Of a stretch of 64,000 bases of DNA, positions 12,001 to 17,819 are shown in pieces. The stretch comes from Cladocopium goreaui (Eukaryota > Sar > Dinophyceae > Suessiales > Symbiodiniaceae). Within the stretch, counting starts at the first letter, position 1, and the number at the start of each line of letters is the position of its first letter. Position numbers and translations under genes: made by a program. The stretch is taken from contig CAMXCT020006573.1 of the NCBI GenBank assembly GCA_947184155.2, positions 186,001-250,000 of the forward strand, in the 5' to 3' direction. The notes beneath the pieces were generated by a model that was not told the origin of the DNA, did not search any database, and saw nothing but the letters and a program-made list of their open reading frames with translations.

Positions 12001-14455
12001 AGGCCTTTTATTTTTTTTCACACAGACGCTTTTCTACGAAGAGCAGCTTTACACACAGACGCTTTTACACACAGTGCAGCTTCTAAGCTTTTACAAAGGG
12101 CAGCTTTTACACAGAGACGCTTTTACACACAGACACTTTTACACACAGAAGCTTCTACACAGGGATGCCTTTACACAGAGCAGCTTTTACACACAGAAGA
12201 TTTTACGCAGGGAAGCCCTTACACAGAGCACCTTTCACACAAAGGCACTTTACACACGCAGACGCCTTTACACAGAGCAGCTTTTACACACAGAAGCTTT
12301 TACACAGAGAACAGCCGCAGCGTCCCACTCTACGGAGACCCTCGCGCCTGCCACGCGGAGCGAGACTCTATGGAGACTCTGCAAGTGCGTTCAGCCGCGG
12401 CGTCCCAGCGTCCAGAGACCCTATGGAGACTCTCCAAATCCGCGCATGCCACGTGGCCACGGCGTCCAGCGTCCAGCCACGGCGTCCCACATCCAGAGAC
12501 TCTATACGGAGACTCTCCAAGTGCCGGCAGGTGGCGCTGGCGGCGGCAGCATATATTTTCTGACATTCTATTCTGGCATTCTTTCTGACATTCTATTCTG
12601 ACATTCTTCTCTGGCATTTTACCTGGCATCTATTCTGACATCGTATTTGGCATCCTTTCTGGCATCTATTTTGACATTTTCTCTGGCATTCTATCTGGCA
12701 TTCTTTCTGATAATCTATCTGGCATCTATTTTGACATTCTTTCCGGCATCTCTTCTGGCATTCTATCTGACATTTTTCTGGCACATGTATCTGGCATATC
12801 TTCCGACATTTTTTCTGGCATTCTATCTGGTATATCTTGGGAGATTCTTTGTGGTTGAGGCCCGGCGGGGATCACTTTGATCCAGAGGTTGCTGCTCAGG
12901 TCCGGCGGGGACCACTGCGATCTAGAGCTTGCAGTTGATGTCCGGCGGAGGCGGAAGCGGAGGCGGAGGCGGATGCACAGGCGGCGGGCCAGCTGACATA
13001 AAATCTAACAACCCTCACCTGACAGGTGGGGAATAACAGGAAGAAAAAGAAGAAACGAAGAAGAAAACAGAAGAAAAAGGAAAAAACAGAAGAACAAGAA
13101 GAAAAAGAAGAAGAAACAAAACAGAAGAAACATAGTAAAACGAAGAAAAATAAGAAAAAAGGAAAAGAAGGAAAAGAAGGAGGATTGCAATAATAAAATA
13201 AATTGGCTGAGAGTCGGCTGAGAGTCTGTCTGCCTCTGCGTGTGATTGTGCAAGTGTGCTGTGCGCGTTCAAATTGCCATTCAAAGAGGCAAATGATAAT
13301 CAACCATCCTATTGGGGACCTTCCCATAATCTTTAAACACATCCATTTTGCATTTGACCGGGGTCACATTCATCGACAGCGAAAATCTTGCAGTGCCTCG
13401 AGCCAGGACAAGCACGAATGCAATCACCGAAAGGCCCGGCTACCCAGGAGACAGGCCCTTCCTCGGGATGCGCTTGCTGCCTTTTCGTCATAGATGACTG
13501 GGTTTCTGCAATTTGTCTGAAAATCAGTACCAGTCCACCAAAAAAGATTGATGGTGATCAGCGATTTTTCATCATGTCAATGGCCATGTTAAATTATTTT
13601 GGGGCATCCACCACTCTTGGACAAACCAAATTTGATGTTGAAGTAGACACTGCAATGTCAAGACTCAGACATGCTACTTGAACCTGTCCTGGAACTCTGT
13701 TCAGGCTGAGATGCCATGACTCGACATGACCACCGCCAATCTTTATGACAAAGCCAAGCTTCAAAGTCTTTGCTCAGCATGGATTTCGAACGGTACCTGC
13801 AAATGCGGCGTGATTTCGGAAAGTTTCAAGTCCTATCAACGATATGGTGATGGGAAAAATATGGAAAAATCAATGCCGACATTTACAGAAACTCCATTTT
13901 CCCGGGAAACCTAACATCCTTAAACACTTGCTGCGCAACTTCTGGCTAAGACGGGTGTGATGCCCGGATACTGGATGAAATGGATCAGATTCTGGAGGCG
14001 TTGCCAGACCAAACTGTTTGCATTGAGGTTCCGATTTTTCTGGCTTAGCAACTCTGACAAATTTACCTTTCTCGGTGACTCCCATGTTGAACCACACTTC
14101 AAAAACAGAAAGATAAAACCAGCAACTTGGAATGGCATGGCAGGATACAATATGCAACTTGGAATAGCTGGATGCTGAGCAGGATACTGGATGAAGGCAT
14201 TGCCTCCCGTCTTCCGGCATTCTTCATTCGTGGAACAATTTCCCGAAAGACCCTGATCTCCTCGACTTTGGCGCTCTCAAAGGGGGGCTACATACCACGA
14301 TCAGCCGTGTTCGATAGGAATTCAACCCCATGCCAGTCGTGACAGTTCCAGCACTCATGGCATCTCCTGCGGCACGCAGAAGTTCAATGGAACATAGGAT
14401 GCGGACCTTGGATTCGGCGCCATGAATTGGCCGGGACCGGAGACACTGAGCTGGG
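1..14455 (-). CDS. Gene copy A: WSC-astacin-lectin metalloprotease (multi-exon, runs off left edge)
   Basis: This is the whole span of the first gene copy; the exons are listed separately. In reading order it has Cys-rich exons (14.4-13.9 kb), a TSP1-like exon (13.4 kb), Cys-rich exons (8.4-7.4 kb), a WSC domain (6.9 kb), a linker (5.1-3.5 kb), an astacin protease (3.4-0.9 kb), a poly-Thr linker and a lectin-like domain (0.5-0.1 kb). Astacins are zinc endopeptidases that are normally secreted, and WSC and H-lectin domains bind carbohydrate, so a protease acting on cell wall or extracellular glycoprotein is a reasonable inference. No signal peptide or start exon was found. The astacin exons are intact, but the exon at 8316-8450 has a frameshift and the exon at 13939-14260 has an insertion. 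Copy A may therefore be a decaying or alternatively started gene. Confidence 0.7.
111..232 (-). CDS. Copy A exon: second half of lectin-like domain
   Basis: The exon encodes DPASVRVKDITTSGF and ends near MTESQLN. The acceptor is GCAG|GAAACACC. It joins in frame to the GC donor of the exon at 423-1142, giving TPTESG-NTDPASVR. The pattern (PVVV-TPTE, then DPA-VR-DIT-GF) resembles H-type lectin-like beta-sandwich repeats. The paralog at 24692-24813 has DPASIRLKDITTTGF with the same boundaries. The donor is probably CTGAAT|GT, where A and B stop matching. Confidence 0.7.
423..1142 (-). CDS. Copy A exon: astacin C-terminus, poly-Thr linker, first half of lectin-like domain
   Basis: After acceptor GATGAG|GCTGG the frame reads WYFNTIPSSAQSLVGQR, then LSAGDIKQALDAYRC. 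This is the normal C-terminal end of an astacin catalytic domain, with the last conserved Cys. About 150 residues of nearly pure threonine follow, encoded by an imperfect ACN trinucleotide repeat seen as GGT/TGT/CGT on the plus strand. Then comes the lectin-like start VTLNTQSWVSVDFTQPF and PVVVVTPTESG. The donor is GC (GAGTCAG|GCTGCC) and its phase fits the next exon. A poly-Thr stretch of this kind is expected to be an O-glycosylated mucin-like spacer, which is inference. Confidence 0.85.
1537..1591 (-). CDS. Copy A exon: astacin Met-turn
   Basis: The exon begins CCGAAG|GAAAGCATTATGCAC and encodes ESIMHY, the Met-turn with the zinc-site tyrosine of astacins. Two ends keep the frame into WYFNTIP of the next exon: a GT donor ending at 1537 (NDG|GTCGCT), or a GA donor ending at 1570 (TTTC|GACAGC). 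The longer version adds about 11 residues. All four A/B differences in this tail change the amino acid in the SIMHY frame, which mildly favours the shorter exon. Confidence 0.75.
1787..1980 (-). CDS. Copy A exon: astacin zinc site, second part
   Basis: This 194-nt exon begins AG|GTTTGGGCGTCAACCATGAG and completes the zinc motif as G-LGVNHEQKRADG. It runs through YHGKGPHLEMFWQNTESWG and TYIGSAHDGGDDPQIGYA to PYDF. Joining PYDF to ESIMHY of the next exon gives the classic astacin YDFESIMHY only if the donor is GA (TTT|GATACTC); no GT or GC alternative nearby keeps the frame. The paralog at 26337-26530 has the same length and boundary. Confidence 0.85.
1990..2910. repeat. Copy A intron with degenerate GGCCCAAGTTGGGC repeats
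   Basis: This is the intron between the two halves of the astacin zinc motif. From about 2215 to 2790 it carries a degenerate repeat of GGCCCAAGTTG and GCCCAACTT words, which makes peptides of the GPSWAQVGPKL kind in several frames. A short (GCATATTTT) triplication lies at 2168-2194. Copy B has the same repeat type at 26700-27370 but in a different arrangement, so the repeat evolves within the intron. Confidence 0.7.
2915..3059 (-). CDS. Copy A exon: astacin core with HELGH
   Basis: This 145-nt exon encodes YPYILVGIYAEGSCWAYLGR, then INLGWCKTMSHKGSMVHELGHG. It carries two of the four conserved astacin cysteines (GSCW and GWC), two zinc-binding histidines and the catalytic glutamate. It ends in CCATG|GTGCC, a GT donor, leaving one base that combines with the next exon to give HELGHGLGVNHE. 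A and B differ here by synonymous changes plus Y/F in the PST(Y/F)HK motif, which is consistent with purifying selection. Confidence 0.88.
3283..3403 (-). CDS. Copy A exon: N-terminal part of astacin domain
   Basis: The exon encodes MVRYKFDVGVDDTRKEAFRA, then DWRTHTCIAVVEDDN. It matches the astacin start, with the A..W...TCI pattern and first conserved Cys. The acceptor is CCGAG|GTATGTC. A GC donor (GATAAC|GCGGAA) keeps the frame into AYPYILVG; a GA donor after VVE (GAG|GATGAT) would also fit. The sequence just upstream (CRILDFSGANCPCPR) is also conserved in B, so the exon could extend further in the 5' direction. Confidence 0.82.
3440..3723 (-). CDS. Copy A candidate exon(s) upstream of astacin
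   Basis: An open frame encodes RIAKTCLDPQWTEHLQGSI, then LLWHVDKLKAS. It is largely conserved in copy B, where the same segment is split by a 1,720-bp element (28231-29950). A second conserved frame over 3609-3723 reads VPSIRYFAWCAERINTIPRC. This segment may be part of the propeptide linker. No domain was recognised, and the exact exon ends are unknown. Confidence 0.4.
3750..4525. mobile_element. 776-bp TIR element inserted in copy A, 8-bp TSD
   Basis: The element is flanked by CCTATTCC at 3742-3749 and again at 4526-4533. Copy B has the uninterrupted site (CCTTCTTC, 32656-32663). Terminal inverted repeats are imperfect: left ATCCCCCTCTGGATT, right (reverse complement) ATGCCCCTTGGAATT. It has no transposase ORF. 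Inside, the words ATAGAATGGA, AAAATGGAGGGC and GAATGGAACC recur with CTCTA-type spacers. The 8-bp TSD is the length hAT transposons make, so a non-autonomous hAT-like element is possible. Confidence 0.72.
4564..4810 (-). CDS. Copy A exon: linker between WSC and astacin
   Basis: It follows acceptor GTCAG|CAAAATG. The phase left by the preceding exon (AG|) gives AGC and opens the frame KMFQHFATARAA, CDDDDGCQAARPWIERTT, then PEGMLSQWQEQPDTKN. Copy B (32694-32940) keeps the frame open, with two synonymous and four replacement changes. The 3' end is not fixed. No family was recognised; an acidic, Cys-containing linker or propeptide piece is the best description. Confidence 0.5.
4973..5107 (-). CDS. 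Copy A exon: charged linker
   Basis: This 135-nt exon encodes RDNRRSKFQEEDGKIPPELL, then DAESQQIQKERAASGKEDP and MWD. It probably forms a charged helix. The acceptor is TTAAG|AGACAACC, and the donor in A is GT (GGGACAG|GTGCAC). The paralog 33286-33420 is the same length, with a GC donor at the same position. Upstream of the acceptor the two copies differ by one base, which supports the boundary. Confidence 0.65.
5205..6380. repeat. CT-rich microsatellite block
   Basis: The block consists of successive simple repeats: CA/CT runs (5214-5275), CCTCTCCCTG words (5285-5370), CTCTCAC runs (5390-5600), CCTCCCT (5650-5760), CTAT/CTGT, TCTAA and TCCTATC (5765-6065), and a long 10-bp TCTCTCTGTG array (6080-6300). 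It lies in an intron of copy A between the WSC and linker exons. Long ORFs in all frames here are repeat artefacts. Confidence 0.9.
6480..6543 (-). CDS. Copy A exon after WSC domain
   Basis: The exon begins TTTGAG|GCATGTTGG and encodes HVGNTIYVDSIVTGTDIS, then EEQ. Its end is inferred from loss of A/B similarity at CAG|GA, a GA donor in both copies (A GAGAGA, B GATGGG). It joins in frame to the WSC exon if that exon ends at CAAAT|GTTGC. The paralog is 35210-35273. Confidence 0.6.
6670..6951 (-). CDS. Copy A exon: WSC domain
   Basis: The exon encodes FYRLQTNHDMTPELCFEFC, GLDLFGLVGEECRCGASLL, DTEMQCPVRVYRWIGPF and SVPEHLQM. The core MTPE-C...C...G...GEECRCG is the WSC signature, a Cys-rich carbohydrate-binding module of cell-surface proteins. 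Acceptor ATGAG|GTTCTACC is followed by identical exon sequence in A and B, while the bases before it contain an indel. Three A/B differences are synonymous (GAG/GAA, ACA/ACG, GGC/GGT), so the frame is under selection. The end at CAAAT|GTTGC is inferred from phase. Confidence 0.85.
7088..7206 (-). CDS. Copy A exon: acidic Cys-containing exon
   Basis: After acceptor TTGCAG|GCGACGG it encodes DGDVTGETEEAADFKCRDW, then SAACRSGLPILDRNHGL. The strong donor CTT|GTGAGT ends it at 7088. A GC donor two bases earlier (CATGG|GCTTGT, ending at 7090) would instead phase directly into the WSC exon. The only A/B difference within it is synonymous (GGC/GGG). Function unknown; it is part of the ectodomain. Confidence 0.6.
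7441..7566 (-). CDS. Copy A exon: CSECP exon
   Basis: This 126-nt exon encodes CSECPVSVQTGDSFTPFLG, then LQLLYAGPGPKVATQNLEK and AGT. The acceptor is GATGAG|TGCAGC and the donor a strong GTGAGT. Against copy B (36111-36236) there are five synonymous and three replacement changes, good evidence for this frame. No domain was recognised. Confidence 0.65.
8007..8104 (-). CDS. Copy A exon: Cys-rich RCHCG exon
   Basis: After acceptor GCCTAG|GCGTTGCC it encodes RCHCGVLSCPKECSDCDEED, then EPSAHLSVNSNAG. The Cys spacing suggests a disulfide-rich ectodomain module. Compared with copy B (38741-38838) the changes are half synonymous. The end is set at a GC donor (CGCAG|GCTGG), but an exon extending to GWLVVISLNCACTKC cannot be excluded. 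Confidence 0.55.
8316..8450 (-). pseudogene. Copy A exon with +1 frameshift
   Basis: The intact counterparts at 39140-39273 and 44697-44830 (134 nt) read ELPNYDPNISDTLGQVKCYS, LNAEQVEDQKCEHLM and KPRKYKPLGF. Copy A is 135 nt because of an extra T in a T run (CCAATTTTTGACC versus CCAATTATGACC), which puts a stop after ELPNF. Downstream the other frame continues (KCYSLNAEQLDDHECGHLM). The donor here is GC (TTT|GCTCAT); in copy B it is GA (TTT|GATCAT). Confidence 0.65.
8541..8596. repeat. AT microsatellite with palindromic ATAT/TATAAATA units
   Basis: Alternating AT is interrupted twice by TATAAATA. It can fold into a long AT hairpin. No function is apparent. Confidence 0.85.
8755..9420. repeat. 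45-46-bp tandem repeat array (CTCTTGATGTTACGCTC)
   Basis: About 14 units of roughly 45-46 bp share CGCTCTTGATGTTACGCTC plus a TTCTTCAAGGAACTTCTCACA spacer that varies. The first four units (8761-8940) are repeated almost exactly at about 9171-9350, a higher-order duplication. Peptides such as ALDVTLCTSSRNFSH are read across the array, but the unit length and frame changes argue against a gene. Confidence 0.85.
9421..10140. other. AT-rich intergenic or intronic DNA
   Basis: From 9760 to 10150 the sequence is extremely AT-rich with ATATATA runs and TAAATATAA words. A conserved patch at about 10180-10260 (CGCATTCGGAAACAAGCC on the minus strand, frame GRRAFGNKPAFQKREAISIG) recurs at about 39470-39545 and 45050-45125 and may be a small exon. 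Nothing else is recognisable. Confidence 0.6.
10453..10476 (+). repeat. 24-bp dispersed motif, copy 1
   Basis: GGACCAGATAACCCCACATG plus TTAA closely matches the motif at 51022-51045 and, inverted, at 54360-54383. It lies just upstream of the 16-bp tandem array. Confidence 0.6.
10597..12312. repeat. 16-bp tandem repeat array (TTTTACACACAGAAGC)
   Basis: Roughly one hundred degenerate 16-bp units of the form AGCTTTTACACACAGA occur. Three units make a 48-bp/16-residue reading unit (SFYTQKLLHREAFTHR). Long ORFs appear in several frames because 16 is not a multiple of 3 and the unit lacks stops. Similar peptides occur in Symbiodiniaceae gene predictions from memory. An inverted remnant is at 34810-34935. 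Confidence 0.9.
12556..12845. repeat. Degenerate 15-bp repeat (CTGGCATTCTATCTG)
   Basis: Words of the type TGGCATTCTATCTGACATT repeat with C/T and A/C variation. The same family is at about 18395-18565. It gives SILTFFLAFYLAF-like or MPEKMSE-like peptides on opposite strands; these are repeat translations. Confidence 0.85.
13025..13190. repeat. Polypurine tract (GAAGAAAAAG)n
   Basis: An almost pure A/G tract on the plus strand. Flanking it at 12850-12985 are GC-rich CGGCGGGG and GGAGGCGGA words. Confidence 0.85.
13397..13461 (-). CDS. Copy A exon: thrombospondin-1-like
   Basis: This 65-nt exon encodes EGPVSWVAGPFGDCIRACPG, then SR. The W..GPFGDC-RAC pattern is like the start of a TSP1 repeat, found in secreted and matrix proteins. 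The acceptor is CCGAG|GAAGGG and the donor GC (TCGAG|GCACTG). Copies at 40430-40494 and 46010-46074 have identical length and also a GC donor, and sequence similarity stops exactly there. Confidence 0.7.
13939..14260 (-). pseudogene. Copy A Cys-rich exon interrupted by a 216-bp insertion
   Basis: From acceptor TCGAG|GAGATCAG the frame reads GDQGLSGNCSTNEECRKTGG, then NAFIQYP. The copy B exon (46904-47008) continues directly FIQYPGVTYLTPQ. In A, the FIQYP coding sequence is repeated 216 bp later (FIQYPGITPVLARS), with the inserted DNA between two 14-bp copies of GGATACTGGATGAA. Whether the insert is spliced out is unknown. Confidence 0.55.
14367..14440 (-). CDS. Copy A candidate N-terminal exon
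   Basis: The frame QFMAPNPRSASYVPLNFCV matches 47190-47300 (MVWPNLRSASCFQFNFC) over RSAS-NFC. The order relative to the neighbouring exons is the same in both gene copies. The boundaries are approximate, and this may not be the first exon. Confidence 0.4.
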
Positions 14456-14744
14456 TAAATGTGATGATCTCAGTCTGGAAGTGTGCTTAATTTTGAAAAC
14501 ATCGAAAATACAGTTGTGCACAACATGATTTCGAAAAATCGAAAACTCAAACAGTCCACTTTGGTGTCTTCAAGTTCTGGAAAACAACTAGAAAAAAGAA
14601 ACGTCGAAAAAAATGAAACCAAACACGAAAGTTGAACCGTATGTTTTCGCGTTTGAACTGTTTGGTTTTTCAATGGCAGTAGCAAGGAAGTCTTAAAGTC
14701 CAGTTGGCTGGTTGCATCAAGGAAGTCTTCAGTTCAGTGGACTG

Positions 14745-15345
14745 GGTAGAGTAAAGTAGAGTATAGAGCATAGAGTATAGAGTAGTATAGAGTATAGAGT
14801 ACAGACTATAGGGTATAGACTATGGACTATAGACTAAAGACTATAGATCACAGAGTATAGAGTATAGAGCAGAGCAGACTAGAGATGAGTCGAGTCGCCT
14901 AGAGTCAGTTCAACCTAAAGTAGAGGCGTCCAATGGGCTGAGTTTTCGTTTAGAGTAGGGTAGGCCAAAGTAGGGTAGAGTCGAGTCGAATAGAGTACGA
15001 AAAGTAAAGTCAGCTCAACCTAAAGTAAGTAGAGAAGTAGCCCAGAAGTCTTGAGTCCAGTAGGCTCAGTAGAGTAGAGTAGACTAGACTAGAGTCGAGT
15101 CCAGTCGAGGAAAGTCAAGTCATCCCAACCTGAACTAGAGAAGTAGCTTTGGGGTCTTAAGTCCAGTGGGCTGTGTAGAGTAGAGTAGAATAGAATAGAC
15201 TAGGGTAGAGTACAACACAACAGTGTAGCGTAGCGTAGTGTAGCATTGCGGCGCGTGGCGTAGCGTAGCGTAGAGTAGAGTACAAGTAGAGTGGAGCAGA
15301 GCAGAGTCGAGTGGAGTGGAGAATAGAGTGGAGTAGAGCAGAGCA
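14745..15345. repeat. Pentameric AGTAG/AGAGT repeat block
   Basis: Degenerate GTAGA/GTATA pentamers run through the block, with embedded AACCTAAAGTA spacers at about 14910 and 15015. No gene is visible. Confidence 0.85.
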
Positions 15346-15359
15346 GAGCAAAAAAGGTT

Positions 15360-15835
15360 GAGAAGATCTCGAGAACAGGTTGAGAAGAGGTGAGAAGAGG
15401 CTGAGAAGAGGTGAGAAGAGGGTGGGAAGAGTTGAGAAGAGCTCGAGAAGAGGTTGAGAAGAGGTGAGAAGAGGCTGAGAAGAGGTGAGAAGAGGGTGGG
15501 AAGAGTTGAGAAGAGCTCGAGAAGAGGTTGAGAAGAGGTGAGAAGAGGCTGAAAAGAGGTGAGAAGAGGGTGGGAAGAGTTGAGAAGAGCTCGAGAAGAG
15601 GTTGAGAAGAGGTGAGAAGAGGCTGAGAAGAGGTGAGAAGAGGGTGGGAAGAGTTGAGAAGAGCTCGAGAAGAGGTTGAGAAGAGGTGAGAAGAGGCTTA
15701 GAAGAGGTGAGAAGAGGGTGGGAAGAGTTGAGAAGAGCTCGAGAAGAGGTTGAGAAGAGGTGAGAAGAGGCTGAGAAGAGGTTGAGAAGAGGTGAGAAAA
15801 GGTTGAGAAGAGGTGAGGAGAGTTGCCAAGGAGGT
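15360..15835. repeat. 74-bp tandem repeat array
   Basis: Units begin with GCTCGAGAAGAGG at 15441, 15515, 15589, 15663 and 15737, exactly 74 bp apart, plus a first degenerate unit at 15367. Each unit is itself built of GAGAAGAGGTT words. Since 74 is not divisible by three and no frame has stops, two long overlapping minus-strand ORFs arise (LFSPLLNLFSSSS type). They are artefacts of the array. Confidence 0.93.
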
Positions 15836-16369
15836 TGAAAACAGGCTGAAAAGAGTTGGAAAGAGGTGCGAAGAGTTGGCAAAGAGGTCCGAGAAGAATT
15901 GACAAGATGATGTTATGGCGTTTCGCAACTCACTTTTGGTAGATCGCAGTGGAACCGTTGCATCAAGGATGAGCGCTGAAGTTTACAAGCTGCGCGGAAC
16001 CTTGTGTTTTCAGGTGAACGTACATCAGTGATCAGAGAAAAGTAGGCTCGCTTGCCCGACGGGTGCGGGCATCGTCGCTTCAGCGCGGAATCCTCCTCGA
16101 AATGCGCACACAGTGGACTGATGTCTCAAGGTGACTTTGCCATCTTGCTGTTCACGCTCTGCAGAGCTACTTTGTGCAGTGGAACTGCTGCATCAACTGC
16201 TGATTGATCCCTACCCCTATAGAGGGGGGAGGGCGGGGGGGGGACAGAACCAACCTGTCGAAATCCACTTTTTTTTGCTTGGAAACCCTGGGATCGGATA
16301 GTGATCCAACCCTCAAATGGAATTTTTAAGTAACATTTCGTAACAAGCCTTGGGCACTGGTTACAAAAT

Positions 16370-16404
16370 ACTTGCGCTTAGCTCCTCCGGAGCTAAGCGC
16401 AAGT
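16370..16404. repeat. Perfect hairpin, 16-bp arms
   Basis: ACTTGCGCTTAGCTCC and GGAGCTAAGCGCAAGT are perfect reverse complements around TCC. A second copy lies at 16472-16501. Confidence 0.9.
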
Positions 16405-16471
16405 ACGATGACGGCAACGCAATTTTTGGAGGGATGCCACCCCTACACATGTGCTGCTTCAGTCTGACATG

Positions 16472-16501
16472 TGCTTAGCTCCTCCGGAGCTAAGCGCAAG
16501 T
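16472..16501. repeat. Second copy of the GCTTAGCTCC hairpin
   Basis: GCTTAGCTCC/GGAGCTAAGC with the same right arm (GGAGCTAAGCGCAAGTA) as the first hairpin, about 100 bp downstream of it. Confidence 0.85.
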
Positions 16502-17334
16502 ATTTAATTTGCAACTGCTTGCCAATGATATGGAATGACGAGGAATGTTGATCATTGAGAAAAAATGCAAGAATGGAATTGTAAAATAAAATTTCAGTAC
16601 GACTCCCCCCCTCAAATTTCATTTTTAAGAGGGTAGGGAGGGATGCTGATTGTATGTATTGCGCTCGACGTTTTGCAACTCACTGTTGAAGTTGGTAGAT
16701 CGCAGTGGAACCGTTGCATCAAGGATGAGCGTTGAAGGTTACAAGCTGCGCGAAACGGCTCGCTTGTGCGACGGGTGCAGCCATTGTCGCTTTAGCGTTG
16801 AATCCTTCTCGAAATGTGCGCAGTGTGGACGCAGTGTGGAGCTGAGGTCTCAAGGTGCCTTTGATATCTTGCTGCTCACGCTGTGCTATGCTATTTTGCA
16901 GGTGCCAGGCTACTTTGTGCATTGGATTTGCTGCATCAACGTTGCCGAGGTATGTCTTGCGATTCTATGATGTTTTGGAAGTCAGTGTCTGCAGATCGCA
17001 GTGGAATGGCTGCATCAAGGTTCCTTGGTGCTGCTCCTCCACGTCATTCCCAGAGACATGGTTCCTCGGCGCAAGCTTCGAAGTTAGTGGACCCTGAGAA
17101 CAAAAAGGCGTGCGGCTCCGCTTGCGGACGCAACCTTGTAACTGGGAAAGAAGAGGCATGCAGCTGTACTGCTTAAAGTCCAGGCAAGTCATCCGCCAAC
17201 CTTCACAGTCAAGAGTCAATGATGCGCACGCCTTTCCTGCTTGCACTGCACTTGAAACTGACCTCTCAGCCCGAATGAAAAAAAGGCGAGCAGCGCGCTC
17301 GGGATTCACTGGCAGGGGGTGTTCTGGGACCTGA

Positions 17335-17815
17335 CAAGACTGTCAGAAAGTTGAGAAAACATTGGGTGAGAAAACATTGGTAAGAGGTTGAGAAAGGAGT
17401 TGGGCAGATGTGAGGAAAAAGTTCCAAAGAGTTCAGGTTGAGAAGCAAAGGCTTGAGAACGGGTCGAGAAAAGACTTGAGGAGCGTTCAGACAAGACTTC
17501 AGAAGATGAGAAGAGATGAGAAGAGGGAAGTGAGTTGAGAAAAGGTGGGGATCTCTCAAGAAGAGCTGATAGGTGAGAAAAGGTGAGAAGAATTGAGAAG
17601 CAAGCGGTGGGAAGATTGGGAAGAGGTGAGAAGAGTCAAGAAGAGGTAAGAAGAGTTGAGAAGAGTTTATCAGAGACGAAAGGAATTGAGAAGAGTTGAG
17701 AAGAGGTGAGAAGAATTAAGACGAGGTGGGAAGAGGTGAGAAGAGACGAGAAGAGAAGAGCTGAGAAGAGGTGAGGATGAGTGGAGAAAAGAGTAGTGAA
17801 AAGAGTTGAGAAGAT
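17335..17815. repeat. Degenerate GAGAAGAGGT array
   Basis: Built from the same GTTGAGAAGAGGTGAGAAGAG words as the 74-bp array at 15.4 kb, but without a fixed higher-order unit. Confidence 0.85.
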
Positions 17816-17819
17816 TCAA

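Larger units (their letters stand above)
15925..16970. repeat. Diverged direct repeat pair flanking two hairpins
   Basis: Sequence at about 15925-16205 (GGTAGATCGCAGTGGAACCG plus TTGCATCAAGGATGAGCG) recurs at about 16670-16950. The plus-strand frame of the second copy reads SVEGYKLRETARLCDGCSHC, then FSKCAQCGRSVE, which looks protein-like with CxxC pairs. The first copy is frameshifted. No gene can be named. Confidence 0.5.

Noticed and set aside
10843..12601. Long plus-strand ORFs of HRSFYTQKLLH type
   Set aside because: A 16-bp tandem repeat without stops; the apparent protein repeats only because 3 x 16 = 48 bp.
15135..15905. 250-codon minus ORFs rich in Leu, Ser and Phe
   Set aside because: A 74-bp array open in several frames; no start context or non-repeat domain.
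16650..16970. Plus-strand ORF with CxxC pairs as a zinc-finger gene
   Set aside because: The duplicate at 15.95 kb is frameshifted, and there is no further support; kept only as a repeat with a note.
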